DNA from: Desulfobaccales bacterium
Lineage (GTDB): Bacteria; Desulfobacterota; Desulfobaccia; Desulfobaccales; 0-14-0-80-60-11
Reading direction: 5' to 3'
Assembly: GCA_041648175.1 (NCBI GenBank)
Contig: JBAZPO010000002.1
Coordinates: 186,001 to 250,000, forward strand
Length of the DNA: 64,000 nt
Shown: piece by piece, positions 7,913-16,384 of the stretch
Layout: every line of letters begins with the position of its first letter
Position numbering within the stretch: the stretch's first letter is position 1
Notes under the pieces: model-generated
Told to the model about the DNA's origin: nothing
The model's database searches: none
Seen by the model: only the letters and a program-made list of their open reading frames with translations
Translations under genes and position numbers: made by a program

Positions 7913-8845
7913 TTAATTTTTCTCCAGGGCCAGGTTAATCAGGGTGTCCAGAAGGGTCGGGAAGTCGAGGCCAGCGGCCTTGGCTCCCTGGGGAAAGAGG
8001 CTGGTGGCGGTCATGCCGGGGATGGTGTTGGTTTCCAGGACATAGATCTCGCCATCTTTGACCATCATATCAGTGCGGGAATAGCCCCGGCAGCCCAGGG
8101 CCTGATGGGCGGTGATCGCGCATTCCTGGGCCCGGCGGGTCAAATTGGCGTCAAGGCGGGCGGGGCAGATTTCCTGGCTGGCTCCGGGTTGGTACTTGGC
8201 CTCGTAATCAAAAAAAGCGTAGGTGCTGGCCGGGATGATCTCAACCAGGGGCAGGGCCTGCAACTGGGCGTTACCCAGCACCCCGCCGGTTACTTCGGTG
8301 CCTTGAATGAATTCCTCCACCAGGACCCGGCTATCCAGGGCAAAGGCCGCGGCAAGGCCAATTTCCAGGGCCGTAAGCGTCTCGGCTTTGGTAATCCCGA
8401 TGCTGGAGCCTTCGTTCACCGGCTTGATCACCACCGGCAGGCCCAATTTGGTTTCGATTTCCTGGGGACTGGGGGCCTTCTCCCGGGTAAAGGCCAGGGA
8501 GGCGGGGACCTTGAGACCGGCTATTTGATAAATGGTCTTGCTCAGTTCCTTGTTCATGGCCAAGGCGGAGGCCAGGACACCGGAGCCCTGGTAGGGAATC
8601 TCCAAGAGGTCCAGGAGACCCTGCATGGAACCATCCTCCCCGCCCCGTCCGTGCATAATGATCAGGGCCGCGTCCAGCTCTTTGGCATCCTGCACCAGCC
8701 GTCCCAGGTCCGTCAAGGGATCGTAACGTCTGATGTCGTATTTAGCTTTATTGAGGGCCTGAAAAACCTGGGTGCCGCTTTTCAGCGAGACTTCCCGCTC
8801 CGAGGATTTGCCCCCGGCGATGAGGGCCAGCTGCAGTTTTCCCAT
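7913..8845 (-). CDS. ddl: D-alanine--D-alanine ligase
   Basis: Makes D-Ala-D-Ala for peptidoglycan precursors using ATP. The 310-residue length is normal. The N-terminal GGKSSEREVSLKSG, HGRGGEDGSMQGLLDLLEIPY, the ATP-grasp strand VVIKPVNEGSSIGI, VLVEEFIQGTEVTGGVL, and the metal-binding end EIYVLETNTIPGMT are all present. The start overlaps the end of the upstream HD-domain gene by 64 bases in another frame, so the two are likely co-transcribed and coupled. Confidence 0.95.
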   Translation of the reverse strand: MGKLQLALIAGGKSSEREVSLKSGTQVFQALNKAKYDIRRYDPLTDLGRLVQDAKELDAALIIMHGRGGEDGSMQGLLDLLEIPYQGSGVLASALAMNKELSKTIYQIAGLKVPASLAFTREKAPSPQEIETKLGLPVVIKPVNEGSSIGITKAETLTALEIGLAAAFALDSRVLVEEFIQGTEVTGGVLGNAQLQALPLVEIIPASTYAFFDYEAKYQPGASQEICPARLDANLTRRAQECAITAHQALGCRGYSRTDMMVKDGEIYVLETNTIPGMTATSLFPQGAKAAGLDFPTLLDTLINLALEKN

Positions 8846-9420
8846 GATTCCCTCCGGCAGTGATTGAGATGCAACAGGTTGGATGGCGTGAGGGCCAGGC
8901 AGGCAAAGATTTTCTCCTCCAGGGCCCGGGCCTTGGTCTCCGTGGCGTTGATGCGCGCCAAGGCATCTGGTGTGCGCCCGTAGCGCACCTTAAGATCGGC
9001 AAAACGATCTTGAAGGGTGACCACGTTGTCGTGGAGCACCCGTTTGTCGGCGTAGTTGACTAACTCGGCCTCTCGCAAGGGTCTTTCGTCAAGGATATCG
9101 CCGTAGAGATGGACGTGCTCCCGCACCACCTGGGCCACGTGGTGGTAGCCCAAATCGTCCAGGACCACCGCCCCCCATTCGGCGTGATTATTCATGGTCC
9201 CCAGGCAGGCGGTTTTGCCCAGGTCGTGAAGGAGGGCGCCGGTGATAACCAACGGCAGAAACAGGTCAAAACCGGCGTCGGCCAAGGCTTCGCCCATAAC
9301 GCGGGCCACCTGCATCACCGCGAAGCTGTGCTCCCGAATATTGGGGAGCATGCTGTGTATATCCATTAACTCCAGGCATTCTTTATAAGAAGGAATGGAA
9401 ATTAAATTCGGTCTCTCCAT
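8782..9420 (-). CDS. HD-domain phosphohydrolase
   Basis: A 212-residue HDIG-type protein. EHSFAVMQVARVMGEAL gives the first histidine, GALLHDLGKTACLG the HD pair and REHVHLYGD later histidines, followed by NYADKRVLHD. Small proteins of this kind are predicted metal-dependent phosphohydrolases, often on nucleotides; the substrate here is unknown. The last 25 or so residues, encoded in the overlap with ddl, look like unconserved tail (rich in S, R and W) and may be translation read-on past the real domain. The ATG start at 9420 fits the family N-terminus. Confidence 0.8.
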   Translation of the reverse strand: MERPNLISIPSYKECLELMDIHSMLPNIREHSFAVMQVARVMGEALADAGFDLFLPLVITGALLHDLGKTACLGTMNNHAEWGAVVLDDLGYHHVAQVVREHVHLYGDILDERPLREAELVNYADKRVLHDNVVTLQDRFADLKVRYGRTPDALARINATETKARALEEKIFACLALTPSNLLHLNHCRRESWENCSWPSSPGANPRSGKSR

Positions 9421-9437
9421 GATTTATATATGAGTTT

Positions 9438-9995
9438 TCAGCTATTTTTTAAAAGTGCTGTACGGGACGAAGTGATTTTGGGACTACCGGAGACAGTCAG
9501 GCCATGTTGTTTAGCTAAAACGAGAGTTTTCTCGAAGTCTGGAGCGGACACATGTCCCTTGGGTTCCGCAACCAGGCAGGGTGCATCTGGCTTCAACAAC
9601 TTAGAGACCTCCATAAAGAAGTTCGAAACATCGGGAACCTCATGCACCACAGCAAAGGCCAAAGCAAAGTCGATCTGCCCATAAAAGTCGGCCAGGCCGA
9701 GTGAGGTTGGCTCGCATACCCGGGTAACTATCCGTTCCGCAAGTTGTGCCTTTTGGGCGCGATTTTGGAGAGTGTTAAGCATCTTCTCTTGCACATCCGG
9801 ACAGATAACCTTTCCCTGGGGGCCGACTATTCTGGCGAGAGGGAGAGAGAAGAAGCCCATAGCCGAGCCTATGTCTATGACTGTCATGCCACTGGATACA
9901 TGAGGAGCCAAGATTTTTTCGGGATTATGAATTAGTCGCCGGAATGGGTTTAATAACCAGTAACCCACCCAATGGGGACACACTCGCTTAGCCAT
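9438..9995 (-). CDS. Class I SAM-dependent methyltransferase
   Basis: A 185-residue protein with the SAM-binding motif I VIDIGSAMGFFSLPLA at about residues 39-54, an acidic motif II after GKVICPDV, and IDFALAFAVVHEVPD as the motif IV/V region. It resembles small UbiE-like methyltransferases. Substrate is not evident. The base composition is noticeably less GC-rich than the flanking genes and it sits between cell-wall and isoprenoid genes with no functional link, which is compatible with later acquisition. It ends just upstream of the HD-domain gene in the same orientation. Confidence 0.75.
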   Translation of the reverse strand: MAKRVCPHWVGYWLLNPFRRLIHNPEKILAPHVSSGMTVIDIGSAMGFFSLPLARIVGPQGKVICPDVQEKMLNTLQNRAQKAQLAERIVTRVCEPTSLGLADFYGQIDFALAFAVVHEVPDVSNFFMEVSKLLKPDAPCLVAEPKGHVSAPDFEKTLVLAKQHGLTVSGSPKITSSRTALLKNS

Positions 9996-10126
9996 ATCTG
10001 ACTTATACTCGTTGATAAGTTTTTTCTTTCCCCTCCCCCATTATGCCCCTGAAGGGGCGGCAGTGATAACGTTTGGGGTTTAGAGAGGAATAATGCTAAA
10101 GGCGGGATGCGCTTCGCTTTCCCGCC

Positions 10127-10609
10127 CTACGAACTAACTATTTTCCTAACCAAAACCACGGCATACGCGGCCATGCCTTCGCCCCGGCCGGCGAAACCCA
10201 TGTGTTCGGTGGTGGTGGCCTTGATATTGACTTCGGCCGGTGTCAGGCCCAGGATGGGCGCCAGGTTCGCCTGCATCGCCGGGATATGTGGCGCCAAGCG
10301 GGGCCCTTGGGCCACGATGGTGGCATCCATATTAACCGGGGCAAAACCCCGGTCCCGCACCACTTTCATGATCTTCTCCAACAGGATGAGGCTGGAGATG
10401 TCTTTATAGGCCGGGTCCTTATCCGGGAAATGGGCGCCCAGATCGCCGGCTCCCACCGCGCCGAGGAGGGCATCGCCGATGGCATGGCTCAACACATCGG
10501 CGTCGGAATGGCCCAAGAGCCCCTGAGTATGAGGAATCTCTACTCCCCCCAGGATCAGGGGACGGTCCGCCACCAGGCGGTGGGCGTCATACCCCAGACC
10601 GACTCGCAC
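10127..10609 (-). CDS. ispF: 2-C-methyl-D-erythritol 2,4-cyclodiphosphate synthase
   Basis: Catalyses the fifth step of the MEP isoprenoid pathway. The 160-residue protein has the zinc-site residues in GLGYDAHRL (Asp8, His10), the loop HSDADVLSHAIGDALLGA, DLGAHFPDKD and the terminal NIKATTTEHMGFAGRGEGMAA. Length is standard. It overlaps the end of ispD by 23 bases, consistent with the frequent ispD-ispF pairing. Confidence 0.97.
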   Translation of the reverse strand: MRVGLGYDAHRLVADRPLILGGVEIPHTQGLLGHSDADVLSHAIGDALLGAVGAGDLGAHFPDKDPAYKDISSLILLEKIMKVVRDRGFAPVNMDATIVAQGPRLAPHIPAMQANLAPILGLTPAEVNIKATTTEHMGFAGRGEGMAAYAVVLVRKIVSS

Positions 10610-11309
10610 TTTTTTTCCTCCGCCGCAGGGAAAAAATGGCTTCGGCCAGCAGCAGGTCGTCCGGGGTGGTAATTTTCAGGTTAAACGGCGAGCCCTGCAC
10701 CACCACCACCGGCTGGTGCAGTTCTTCCAATAAGGAGGCCTCATCGGTGCCATAAAAGTTGCGGCTGTAGGCCTCAGTAAAAGCTCGCCACAAGAGGGGG
10801 ACCTGGAAGGCCTGGGGTGTTTGGATCTGCCAGATGTCCTTGCGCTCCAGGGTATTGTGTACTTTGCCCTCGGCGTTTACTCTTTTTAAGGTGTCCTGGG
10901 CCGGCAGCCCCAGGACCGCGCCCCCGTGCCGCCGGGCCGCGTCGATGACCTGGCGGACCTGGTCCTGGGTCACAAAGGGGCGCACGCCGTCGTGCACCAA
11001 GACGATCTCCAGTTCGTCCTCGTTTTTCAAGGCCTTGAGGGCATGATAAACGCTGTCTTGGCGTTCTTTACCCCCGGGAACCAGGCGCAGGACCTTTTTA
11101 AAGTTAAAAGGCGCAATGACGGTATCCTGGCAGAGATTCAGGTCCTCGGGGTGGACCACTACCGTGACCTGCCGAATCTCGGGCATGGTTTCAAAGATCT
11201 TCAAGGTGTGAGCCAGGATGGGTTTTCCGGCCAGGTTGAGATAGGGCTTGGGGATGTGATGCCCCATGCGTTTTCCCACCCCCGCGGCAGCGATGATGGC
11301 GGCTATCAT
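10587..11309 (-). CDS. ispD: 2-C-methyl-D-erythritol 4-phosphate cytidylyltransferase
   Basis: Transfers CMP from CTP to MEP in isoprenoid synthesis. The 240-residue protein begins MIAAIIAAAGVGKRMG, the nucleotide-binding signature, with PKPYLNLAGKPILAHTL, the VHDGVRPFV motif and TPQAFQ. The frame is open 40 codons further upstream, but the ATG at 11309 fits the family and overlaps the arnD-like stop by four bases (ATGA), indicating translational coupling. Its placement after the arabinose-modification genes suggests they share a transcript. Confidence 0.95.
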   Translation of the reverse strand: MIAAIIAAAGVGKRMGHHIPKPYLNLAGKPILAHTLKIFETMPEIRQVTVVVHPEDLNLCQDTVIAPFNFKKVLRLVPGGKERQDSVYHALKALKNEDELEIVLVHDGVRPFVTQDQVRQVIDAARRHGGAVLGLPAQDTLKRVNAEGKVHNTLERKDIWQIQTPQAFQVPLLWRAFTEAYSRNFYGTDEASLLEELHQPVVVVQGSPFNLKITTPDDLLLAEAIFSLRRRKKSASRSGV

Positions 11310-12229
11310 GACGGACGTCTCATCAATGGTCCCTGGCAGGAGACCCGACCGGCCCGGCCGGGCAGACGCTGTAAACTGACCTGGGCTACAGGCACGTTGT
11401 CTGGCTCCCGGAGAAGTTCCCGGGCCCATTCCTCCAGCCGGAAAAATTCCACCCCTTGTTGGCGGCAGCGGCCTAAGAGACGGTCAAACTCATCCAGGAA
11501 GGGACCCCCTTCAAATTCGGCATGGAGGGTGAGGACCTGGGGCAGCCCTTTTTCCAGGCGGGCCAGGACCAGGTTGGTGAAATCCTGAGGGCGGCAACCA
11601 TGGAACCCTAAGAGCTCATCCAGCGTGGGTAAGGTGGTAGGAATTTCCAATACCTTCGTCACTCTATCCCCGAACGCGGGAAAGTACGGGGCAGTGCCCC
11701 GGGTGTCGCTGCCGTAAAGAAAATGCTGGGCCGCCAGGGTGGTGCGGCTGGCCAAACTGCACTGCCAGCCCGGCGCGGCGAAAGAGGAAGCAGGTCTTTT
11801 CATAAGGGCTGTATAGGTTTCTTGTGCCTGAGAAATTTCCCGGGCTACTCGCTCAAGTGCGAAATTGATGAGGTGATCGTGCCAGCGCACGTGGTCGTAA
11901 CCATGCAGGCCTACCTCGTGTCCGGCTGCGGCCAAGCGCGGCAACAGGTGGGGGGCGGCGGCGCCGATTAAGGGCGCAGGCAGCAGAGTGCCGTAGCACA
12001 TGGTCTTGAAGCCATACAGGGCCGGAGCCCGGGTGCGCCACATTTTTTCCAAAAAGCCTCGCTGCCTGAAGATACGGAAGAGAGCCCGGCCGGAGTTATC
12101 GGGACCCAGAGCCAGAAAGAAGCTGGCCCTGACCCCGTGATTTTCCAGCACCTCCATGAGGGCGGGCACCCCTTTACAAAAACCCTCCAGGGTATCCACG
12201 TCGACTTTTAAACCCAGGCGCCCGGCCAC
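11306..12229 (-). CDS. arnD: ArnD-like polysaccharide deacetylase
   Basis: Resembles the deformylase that removes the formyl group from undecaprenyl-phosphate 4-deoxy-4-formamido-L-arabinose. The 307-residue protein starts GRLGLKVDVDTLEGFCKGVPAL, with the metal aspartate in DVDT, and continues HGVRASFFLALGPDN, GHEVGLHGYDHVRWHD with the two metal-binding histidines, SFAAPGWQCS and LTLHAEFEGG. This order is that of ArnD rather than of generic chitin deacetylases. The neighbours upstream are the other Arn functions, which supports the call. Confidence 0.85.
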   Translation of the reverse strand: MAGRLGLKVDVDTLEGFCKGVPALMEVLENHGVRASFFLALGPDNSGRALFRIFRQRGFLEKMWRTRAPALYGFKTMCYGTLLPAPLIGAAAPHLLPRLAAAGHEVGLHGYDHVRWHDHLINFALERVAREISQAQETYTALMKRPASSFAAPGWQCSLASRTTLAAQHFLYGSDTRGTAPYFPAFGDRVTKVLEIPTTLPTLDELLGFHGCRPQDFTNLVLARLEKGLPQVLTLHAEFEGGPFLDEFDRLLGRCRQQGVEFFRLEEWARELLREPDNVPVAQVSLQRLPGRAGRVSCQGPLMRRPS

Positions 12230-12324
12230 GTTATCCCCATATCAGCTATCACCGCCAAGCAGATTACCATCTTTGGATGCAAGCGGTCGTCAGTTATCAT
12301 GATGACTTACGGCTGTCAGTCGAA

Positions 12325-13368
12325 TTACTCTAATCCCTCGACCTTCACGGTGCGAGCTTCCTCCAAGAAGGCGTTCAAGGTGATCTTGACCGACGTGGTG
12401 AGGTCGGTCTTAGGCTCCCAGCCCAGCAGCTCCCGGGCCTTGGCGATGGAAGGCTTGCGGCTGGTGATATCTTGGTAGCCTTTGCCGTAGTAGTCTTCGT
12501 GGGGGGTTTCCACGATTTCGGAGTAGACCCCATCATTTAAGTGGTCCGGGTGTTCTTTAAAGAGGTCTCGCAGGAGATGCGCCAACTCTTTTACTGACGC
12601 TTCATTTTCGGGGTTGCCGATATTGAAGATCTGGCCGTCGGCCGCGCCCCCGATATTTTCGATGATGCGCATCAGGCAGTCGATGCCGTCTTCCACGAAC
12701 GTGAAGCAGCGCTTTTGATAGCCGCCATCCACCAACTTTATCGGCTCCCGCTGCAATAAGTTGAGAATGAACTGGGTCACCACCCGGGAACTGCCTTCTT
12801 TGGCGGCGTACAGGTCGTCCAGCTTGGGTCCGATCCAATTGAAGGGGCGGATCATGGAGAACTGGAGCTTGCCACCCTGGCCGTAGGCCCAGATGACCCG
12901 GTCCAGGAGCTGCTTGGAACAGCTATAGATCCAACGCTGCTTATGAATAGGCCCCAAGACCAGGGTGGAGTCGTCTTCGGAAAACTCCGCATCCGGGGAC
13001 ATGCCGTAAACTTCGGAGGTGGACGGGAAGATAATGCGGGTGCCGTACTTGACACACTGGCGCACGATCCGCAGGTTTTCCTCGAAGTCCAGTTCGAAGA
13101 CCCGCAAGGGTTGCTTGACGTAGGTCATGGGGGTGGCAATGGCCACCAGGGGCAGGACCAGGTCGCACTTCTTGATGTGGTATTCGATCCACTCCTTGTT
13201 GATGGCGATGTCGCCTTCCAGGAAATGGAACCGGGGGTGGTCCAGGGACTCGTCCAGTTTATTGGAGTAGAGGTCCATGCCATAAACTTCCCAATCCCGG
13301 GTGGTGAGGATGCGTCGGGTGAGGGCATTGCCGATAAAGCCGTTGACGCCTAAAATCAAGATTTTCAT
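12325..13368 (-). CDS. ArnA-type UDP-glucuronate oxidative decarboxylase
   Basis: A 347-residue extended short-chain dehydrogenase equivalent to the C-terminal half of bifunctional ArnA, which converts UDP-glucuronate to UDP-4-keto-pentose. GVNGFIGNAL binds NAD, and STSEVYG plus YSCSKQLLDRVIW carry the catalytic Ser/Thr and YxxxK. RPFNWIGPKLD and GGYQKRCFTFVEDGIDCL match ArnA. The open frame extends 38 codons upstream, but that part is repeat DNA, so the ATG at 13368 is used. The formyltransferase half is encoded by the next gene upstream, so ArnA is split here. Confidence 0.9.
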   Translation of the reverse strand: MKILILGVNGFIGNALTRRILTTRDWEVYGMDLYSNKLDESLDHPRFHFLEGDIAINKEWIEYHIKKCDLVLPLVAIATPMTYVKQPLRVFELDFEENLRIVRQCVKYGTRIIFPSTSEVYGMSPDAEFSEDDSTLVLGPIHKQRWIYSCSKQLLDRVIWAYGQGGKLQFSMIRPFNWIGPKLDDLYAAKEGSSRVVTQFILNLLQREPIKLVDGGYQKRCFTFVEDGIDCLMRIIENIGGAADGQIFNIGNPENEASVKELAHLLRDLFKEHPDHLNDGVYSEIVETPHEDYYGKGYQDITSRKPSIAKARELLGWEPKTDLTTSVKITLNAFLEEARTVKVEGLE

Positions 13369-13390
13369 GTGATAACCGCTATAGTTTTCT

Positions 13391-13492
13391 CGTTCCCAAG
13401 CTCGGCTGGGGAACGGAGATGGAGTCAAGCTCAGCTTGACCCTCGAAGCAGAGCTTCGAGGTAATTGGGTTCCCAAGTGCAACTTGGGAACC
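13391..13492. repeat. Array of four palindromes (TTCCCAAG/CTTGGGAA family)
   Basis: Four adjacent inverted repeats fill the gap between the two arn genes: 13391-13415, 13424-13440, 13442-13460 and 13468-13492. The outer two carry TTCCCAAG or a close match with a TTGGGAA arm; the inner two share the AAGC/GCTT core. Related modules are at 23088-23112, 52018-52070 and 59724-59777. In the transcript they would form serial hairpins before the decarboxylase start. Confidence 0.75.
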
Positions 13493-13521
13493 AGTAAAAG
13501 CTTAAAAACCTTTTTCCTCTT

Positions 13522-14463
13522 TTAACCCAATTTTTCCCCCACCAGGTGCTCCCAGGAGGCCAGCACCGGCCCCAAGAATTCCGGTTCGTCCTCCCACTGG
13601 GCCTGGGTGATGAGGAAATGCCCTGCTCCCGTAGCTACCAGCAAGCCTTCTCCCGGCACCGCAGCTGTCACCTGGCCAGGCTCGGCCGGTTCCGTAACCG
13701 GGGCCGCCATGACTTGACCGGCCCAGATATAGAGCTTCCGGCCCTGAAAACCGGTGAAGGCTCCGGGATAGGGGTGGGTAACAGCCCGCACCAGATTATA
13801 GATTTGCAGGGCCGCATGCCGCCAGTCAATGAGGCCGTCCGCGGGGGTGCGGCCGCCGTAATAAGAGGCCTGGCTGTGGTTCTGGGTCAGTCGGGGGGCG
13901 GTGCCGGCCCGCAGCGGTGGATAAACTTCCCGCATCAGTTCCTGGGCCGCAGCCGTCATTTTGGCGAACAGGGTCAAGGCCGTATCTTCGAAAGTGATGG
14001 GGACATGCTTGAAACCCACGATGTCGCCTTGGTCCGCTTTGGCCTCCATGTAATGGAGCGTCACCCCGGTTTCGCGCTCGCCGTGGATCAGGACCCAGTT
14101 CACCGGGCAGCGCCCCCGATAGTGGGGCAATAGGCTGCCGTGAAGGTTCAAGGCCCCCAGGCGAGGCAGGTCCAGCAGGGGTTGTTTCAGCATGTGGCGA
14201 TAATAGCACGAAAAGAGAAAATCCGGTTGCAAAGCCTGCATGGCGGCCGCGAAAGCCGGATCATTGGGGTTGGCGGGCTGATATACCGGCAAGTAATTTT
14301 CAAAGGCGAGCCTGGCAACCGAGGCAAACCAGATATTCTCCCGGGGGTCGTCGGCATGGGTGACCACGGCAACGATCTCATCGCCGAGTTCCCGGCACAG
14401 ATCGATCAAGGCCTGGAGGCAGACATAGCCGATATTATGGTAACCCATGAAAATTATGCGCAT
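13522..14463 (-). CDS. UDP-4-amino-4-deoxy-L-arabinose formyltransferase-like protein
   Basis: A 313-residue formyltransferase equivalent to the N-terminal half of ArnA, using 10-formyl-tetrahydrofolate. MRIIFMGYHNIGYVCL opens the domain, and NLHGSLLPHYRGRCPVNW holds the catalytic Asn and His, followed by GETGVTL-like RETGVTLHYMEAKADQGDIV with the Asp. A C-terminal formyltransferase-C domain follows from about residue 205. ATG 14463 is preferred to the start seven codons earlier because it begins directly at the first strand. It lies between arnC and the decarboxylase. Confidence 0.88.
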   Translation of the reverse strand: MRIIFMGYHNIGYVCLQALIDLCRELGDEIVAVVTHADDPRENIWFASVARLAFENYLPVYQPANPNDPAFAAAMQALQPDFLFSCYYRHMLKQPLLDLPRLGALNLHGSLLPHYRGRCPVNWVLIHGERETGVTLHYMEAKADQGDIVGFKHVPITFEDTALTLFAKMTAAAQELMREVYPPLRAGTAPRLTQNHSQASYYGGRTPADGLIDWRHAALQIYNLVRAVTHPYPGAFTGFQGRKLYIWAGQVMAAPVTEPAEPGQVTAAVPGEGLLVATGAGHFLITQAQWEDEPEFLGPVLASWEHLVGEKLG

Positions 14464-14526
14464 ATGGCTTTCAAGGACCTTCACCGCAAATTTGGTTTGA
14501 TGCCGGGTGCCAGGGATAGCTACGTT

Positions 14527-14699
14527 ATACTCATTGCCAAAAGTCCTTTCCTCCCCCCCTCACCCTAACCCTCTCCCCCCCGTTGGGGGGAGAGGGGATA
14601 AGAGGAAAAAATTTTTGAGCTTTTTGCAAAATTACCGGACATTACACAGTCGCAGGTTTTAGCCTCTATGAGCACAGGCTGGAAAGCCTGTGCTACCGG
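14527..14699. repeat. Chimeric intergenic repeat cluster
   Basis: Reading plus strand: ATACTCATTGCCAAAAG (14527-14543), a terminus shared with elements at 16385 and 60724; then a CCCTCACCCTAACCC palindrome with its GGGGGGAGAGGGG arm; then from 14615 a second unit ending in GCACAGGCTGGAAAGCCTG (14672 onward) and TGCTACCGG. The second unit aligns along its length with 29379-29461. No gene is seen between the formyltransferase and arnC. Confidence 0.7.
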
Positions 14700-14759
14700 C
14701 CCCGGGTTTTTTCGCTCCTCATTATACCGGATTTTGCTACCGGTGAAAGGAAAGAGTTT

Positions 14760-15731
14760 TCAGACATCCGGTCCTAAGGCTTTCCGGATGATGAAGCGGG
14801 GGCGCTGGCGGACCTCCCGGTAAATGCGGCCGACGTATTCGCCGATGAGGGCCAGGCCCAGGGTGTTCAGGCCCACAAAGACAAAGAGGATGGCGAAGAG
14901 GGTGAAGACCCCGCCCACCTCCGGCCCCACGAGAATCCGCCGGATGAACAGAAAGGCTCCGAAGAGCAGCCCCAGGAGGGCGATGGCCACCCCCATGAAT
15001 CCGACTAAATGAATGGGCAAATTGGAAAAGCCGGTCATCAGGTCGAAGTTGAGGCGCAACAGTTTGATAAGGCTGTATTTGGACTGGCCCCGCTCCCGTT
15101 CGGCGTGGCCTACGGGAATTTCCGCCACCCGGTGGGAAAACAGATTGGCCAGGGCCGGGATGAAACTGGAAGACTCCTGGCACTGATTGATGCTGTCAAT
15201 CACCTCCCGGCGATAGGCCCGGAGCATGCAGCCATAATCCCGGAGCTTGACTCCGGTGACCCGGGACATGAGGTAGTTCACCAACTGGGAGGGGAGTTTC
15301 CGGAAGAGGGAATCCCGGCGGTTCTCCCGCCAGCCCCCGACGGTGTCGTAGCCTTCTGCCAGTTTGGCCACTAAACGGGGGATTTCTTCCGGGGGATTTT
15401 GCAGGTCGGCGTCCAGGGTGACCATCACCTGGCCCCGGGCCGCCTGAAACCCGGCAAAAATGGCTTGGTGTTGCCCAAAATTGCGCTGAAACTGCAAGGC
15501 GCGGATGTATTGGGGGTACTGGGCGTTGAGGTCGGTCAAGAGCTCCCAGGAGCGGTCGGTGGAGCCGTCGTCCACGAAGATGATCTCAAAGGCGCTGCCC
15601 ATTCCGGTAAGGGTGCGGATGAGCCTTTGCCCCAGTTCCCGGAGGTTCTCCTCTTCGTTGTATACGGGGATAACTACGGAGATATCGGGGGCAGGTGAAG
15701 GCTCGCTCAAGGGAATAACTTGGTTGGACAT
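14760..15731 (-). CDS. arnC: ArnC-like undecaprenyl-phosphate glycosyltransferase
   Basis: A GT2-family membrane enzyme, 323 residues, that would load 4-formamido-arabinose onto undecaprenyl phosphate at the inner face of the inner membrane. The soluble domain has VVIPVYNEEENLRELG, FVDDGSTDRSW, the DADLQNPPEEI metal site and QRNFGQHQAIFAGF. Two to three C-terminal membrane segments follow (LVGFMGVAIALLGLLFGAFL and FTLFAILFVFVGLNTLGLAL). It is first in the minus-strand arn set. No arnB, arnT, arnE or arnF is present in the window. Confidence 0.88.
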   Translation of the reverse strand: MSNQVIPLSEPSPAPDISVVIPVYNEEENLRELGQRLIRTLTGMGSAFEIIFVDDGSTDRSWELLTDLNAQYPQYIRALQFQRNFGQHQAIFAGFQAARGQVMVTLDADLQNPPEEIPRLVAKLAEGYDTVGGWRENRRDSLFRKLPSQLVNYLMSRVTGVKLRDYGCMLRAYRREVIDSINQCQESSSFIPALANLFSHRVAEIPVGHAERERGQSKYSLIKLLRLNFDLMTGFSNLPIHLVGFMGVAIALLGLLFGAFLFIRRILVGPEVGGVFTLFAILFVFVGLNTLGLALIGEYVGRIYREVRQRPRFIIRKALGPDV

Positions 15732-15743
15732 GGCATCTACCTA

Positions 15744-15800
15744 CCCCCCCTCACCCTAACCCTCTCCCCCCGCTTGGGGGGAGAGGGGATAAGAGGAGGA
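15744..15800. repeat. CCCTCACCCTAACCC palindromic repeat
   Basis: An inverted repeat with arms CCCTCTCCCCCCG and a GGGGGGAGAGGGG return, followed by ATAAGAGGAGG. Closely similar copies are at 14554-14606 and 16414-16470, with shorter forms near 25590, 34600 and 46900. It sits between the rnpB terminator and the arnC start. Confidence 0.7.
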
Positions 15801-15822
15801 AATTTTTGGAAAAAGCCTTAAT

Positions 15823-15852
15823 AAAAAAGTCCACCGGCGGATAAACCGGTGG
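15823..15852 (-). terminator. Rho-independent terminator of rnpB
   Basis: On the minus strand a seven-base-pair stem CCACCGG/CCGGTGG with an eight-base loop lies 11 bases past the RNase P RNA end and is followed by AC and six T residues. Confidence 0.85.
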
Positions 15853-15863
15853 CCCCAAAGAAA

Positions 15864-16229
15864 CCGCGAAGCAGGCCATAAGCCGAGTTCTGTTCCGGGT
15901 TGCCCCGGTGATGATCATTCCTCTATGACCCAGGTTACCCGGGGTCTAAAGCAACCTACCCGGGAGCTTTGGGCGGGCCACCCTCAAACGCTCCCCTATT
16001 TGGTCTTGCTCCGGGTGGGGTTTTCCAAGCCGGCAATGTCGCCACTGCCGCTGGTGAGCTCTTACCTCACCTTTTCACCCTTACCGTGGACGTACCACGG
16101 CGGTCTGGTCTCTGTGGCACTTTCCCTAGGGTTACCCCCGCTGGGCGTTACCCAGCACCCTGCCCTGTGGAGCTCGGACTTTCCTCCGGCTGCTTAACGC
16201 GGCCGGCGATCATCTGGCCTGCTTCGCGG
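15864..16229 (-). ncRNA. rnpB: RNase P RNA
   Basis: Bacterial type A RNase P RNA, the catalytic RNA that matures tRNA 5' ends. The ends were set from the 14-base terminal P1 pairing GGCCTGCTTCGCGG (16216-16229) with its complement at 15864-15877. On the minus strand the conserved core GAGGAAAGTCCGAGCTCC, CACAGGGCAGGGTGC, GGGTAAGG-like region GTAAGGGTGAAAAGG and the 3' core CAGAACTCGGCTTATGGCC are all readable. Length is about 366 bases, normal for the class. A terminator follows at once. The nearby order nif3, zinc ribbon, RNase H, rnpB is recognisable from other bacteria. Confidence 0.97.
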
Positions 16230-16251
16230 CCCTGTGAGGTTCGGAAAATTT

Positions 16252-16340
16252 TAAAGTCCCCCTTTACCAAAGAGGGGTTATTGGTGATTCATAACTGGCT
16301 AAAATCACCCCTAAATCCCCCTTTTTCAAAGGATGACTTT
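16252..16340. repeat. Double CCCCCTTT...AAAGGGG palindromic repeat
   Basis: Two imperfect inverted repeats of the family at 525-612, separated by a short AT-richer linker. It lies directly upstream of rnpB, where a promoter would be expected; a TAAAAT at 16248-16253 on the minus strand is a possible -10 box, without a clear -35. Confidence 0.6.
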
Positions 16341-16384
16341 GAGCGTCGTGTGCAGCTTTAAAACGTTTTCGAATGAGAACTAAC

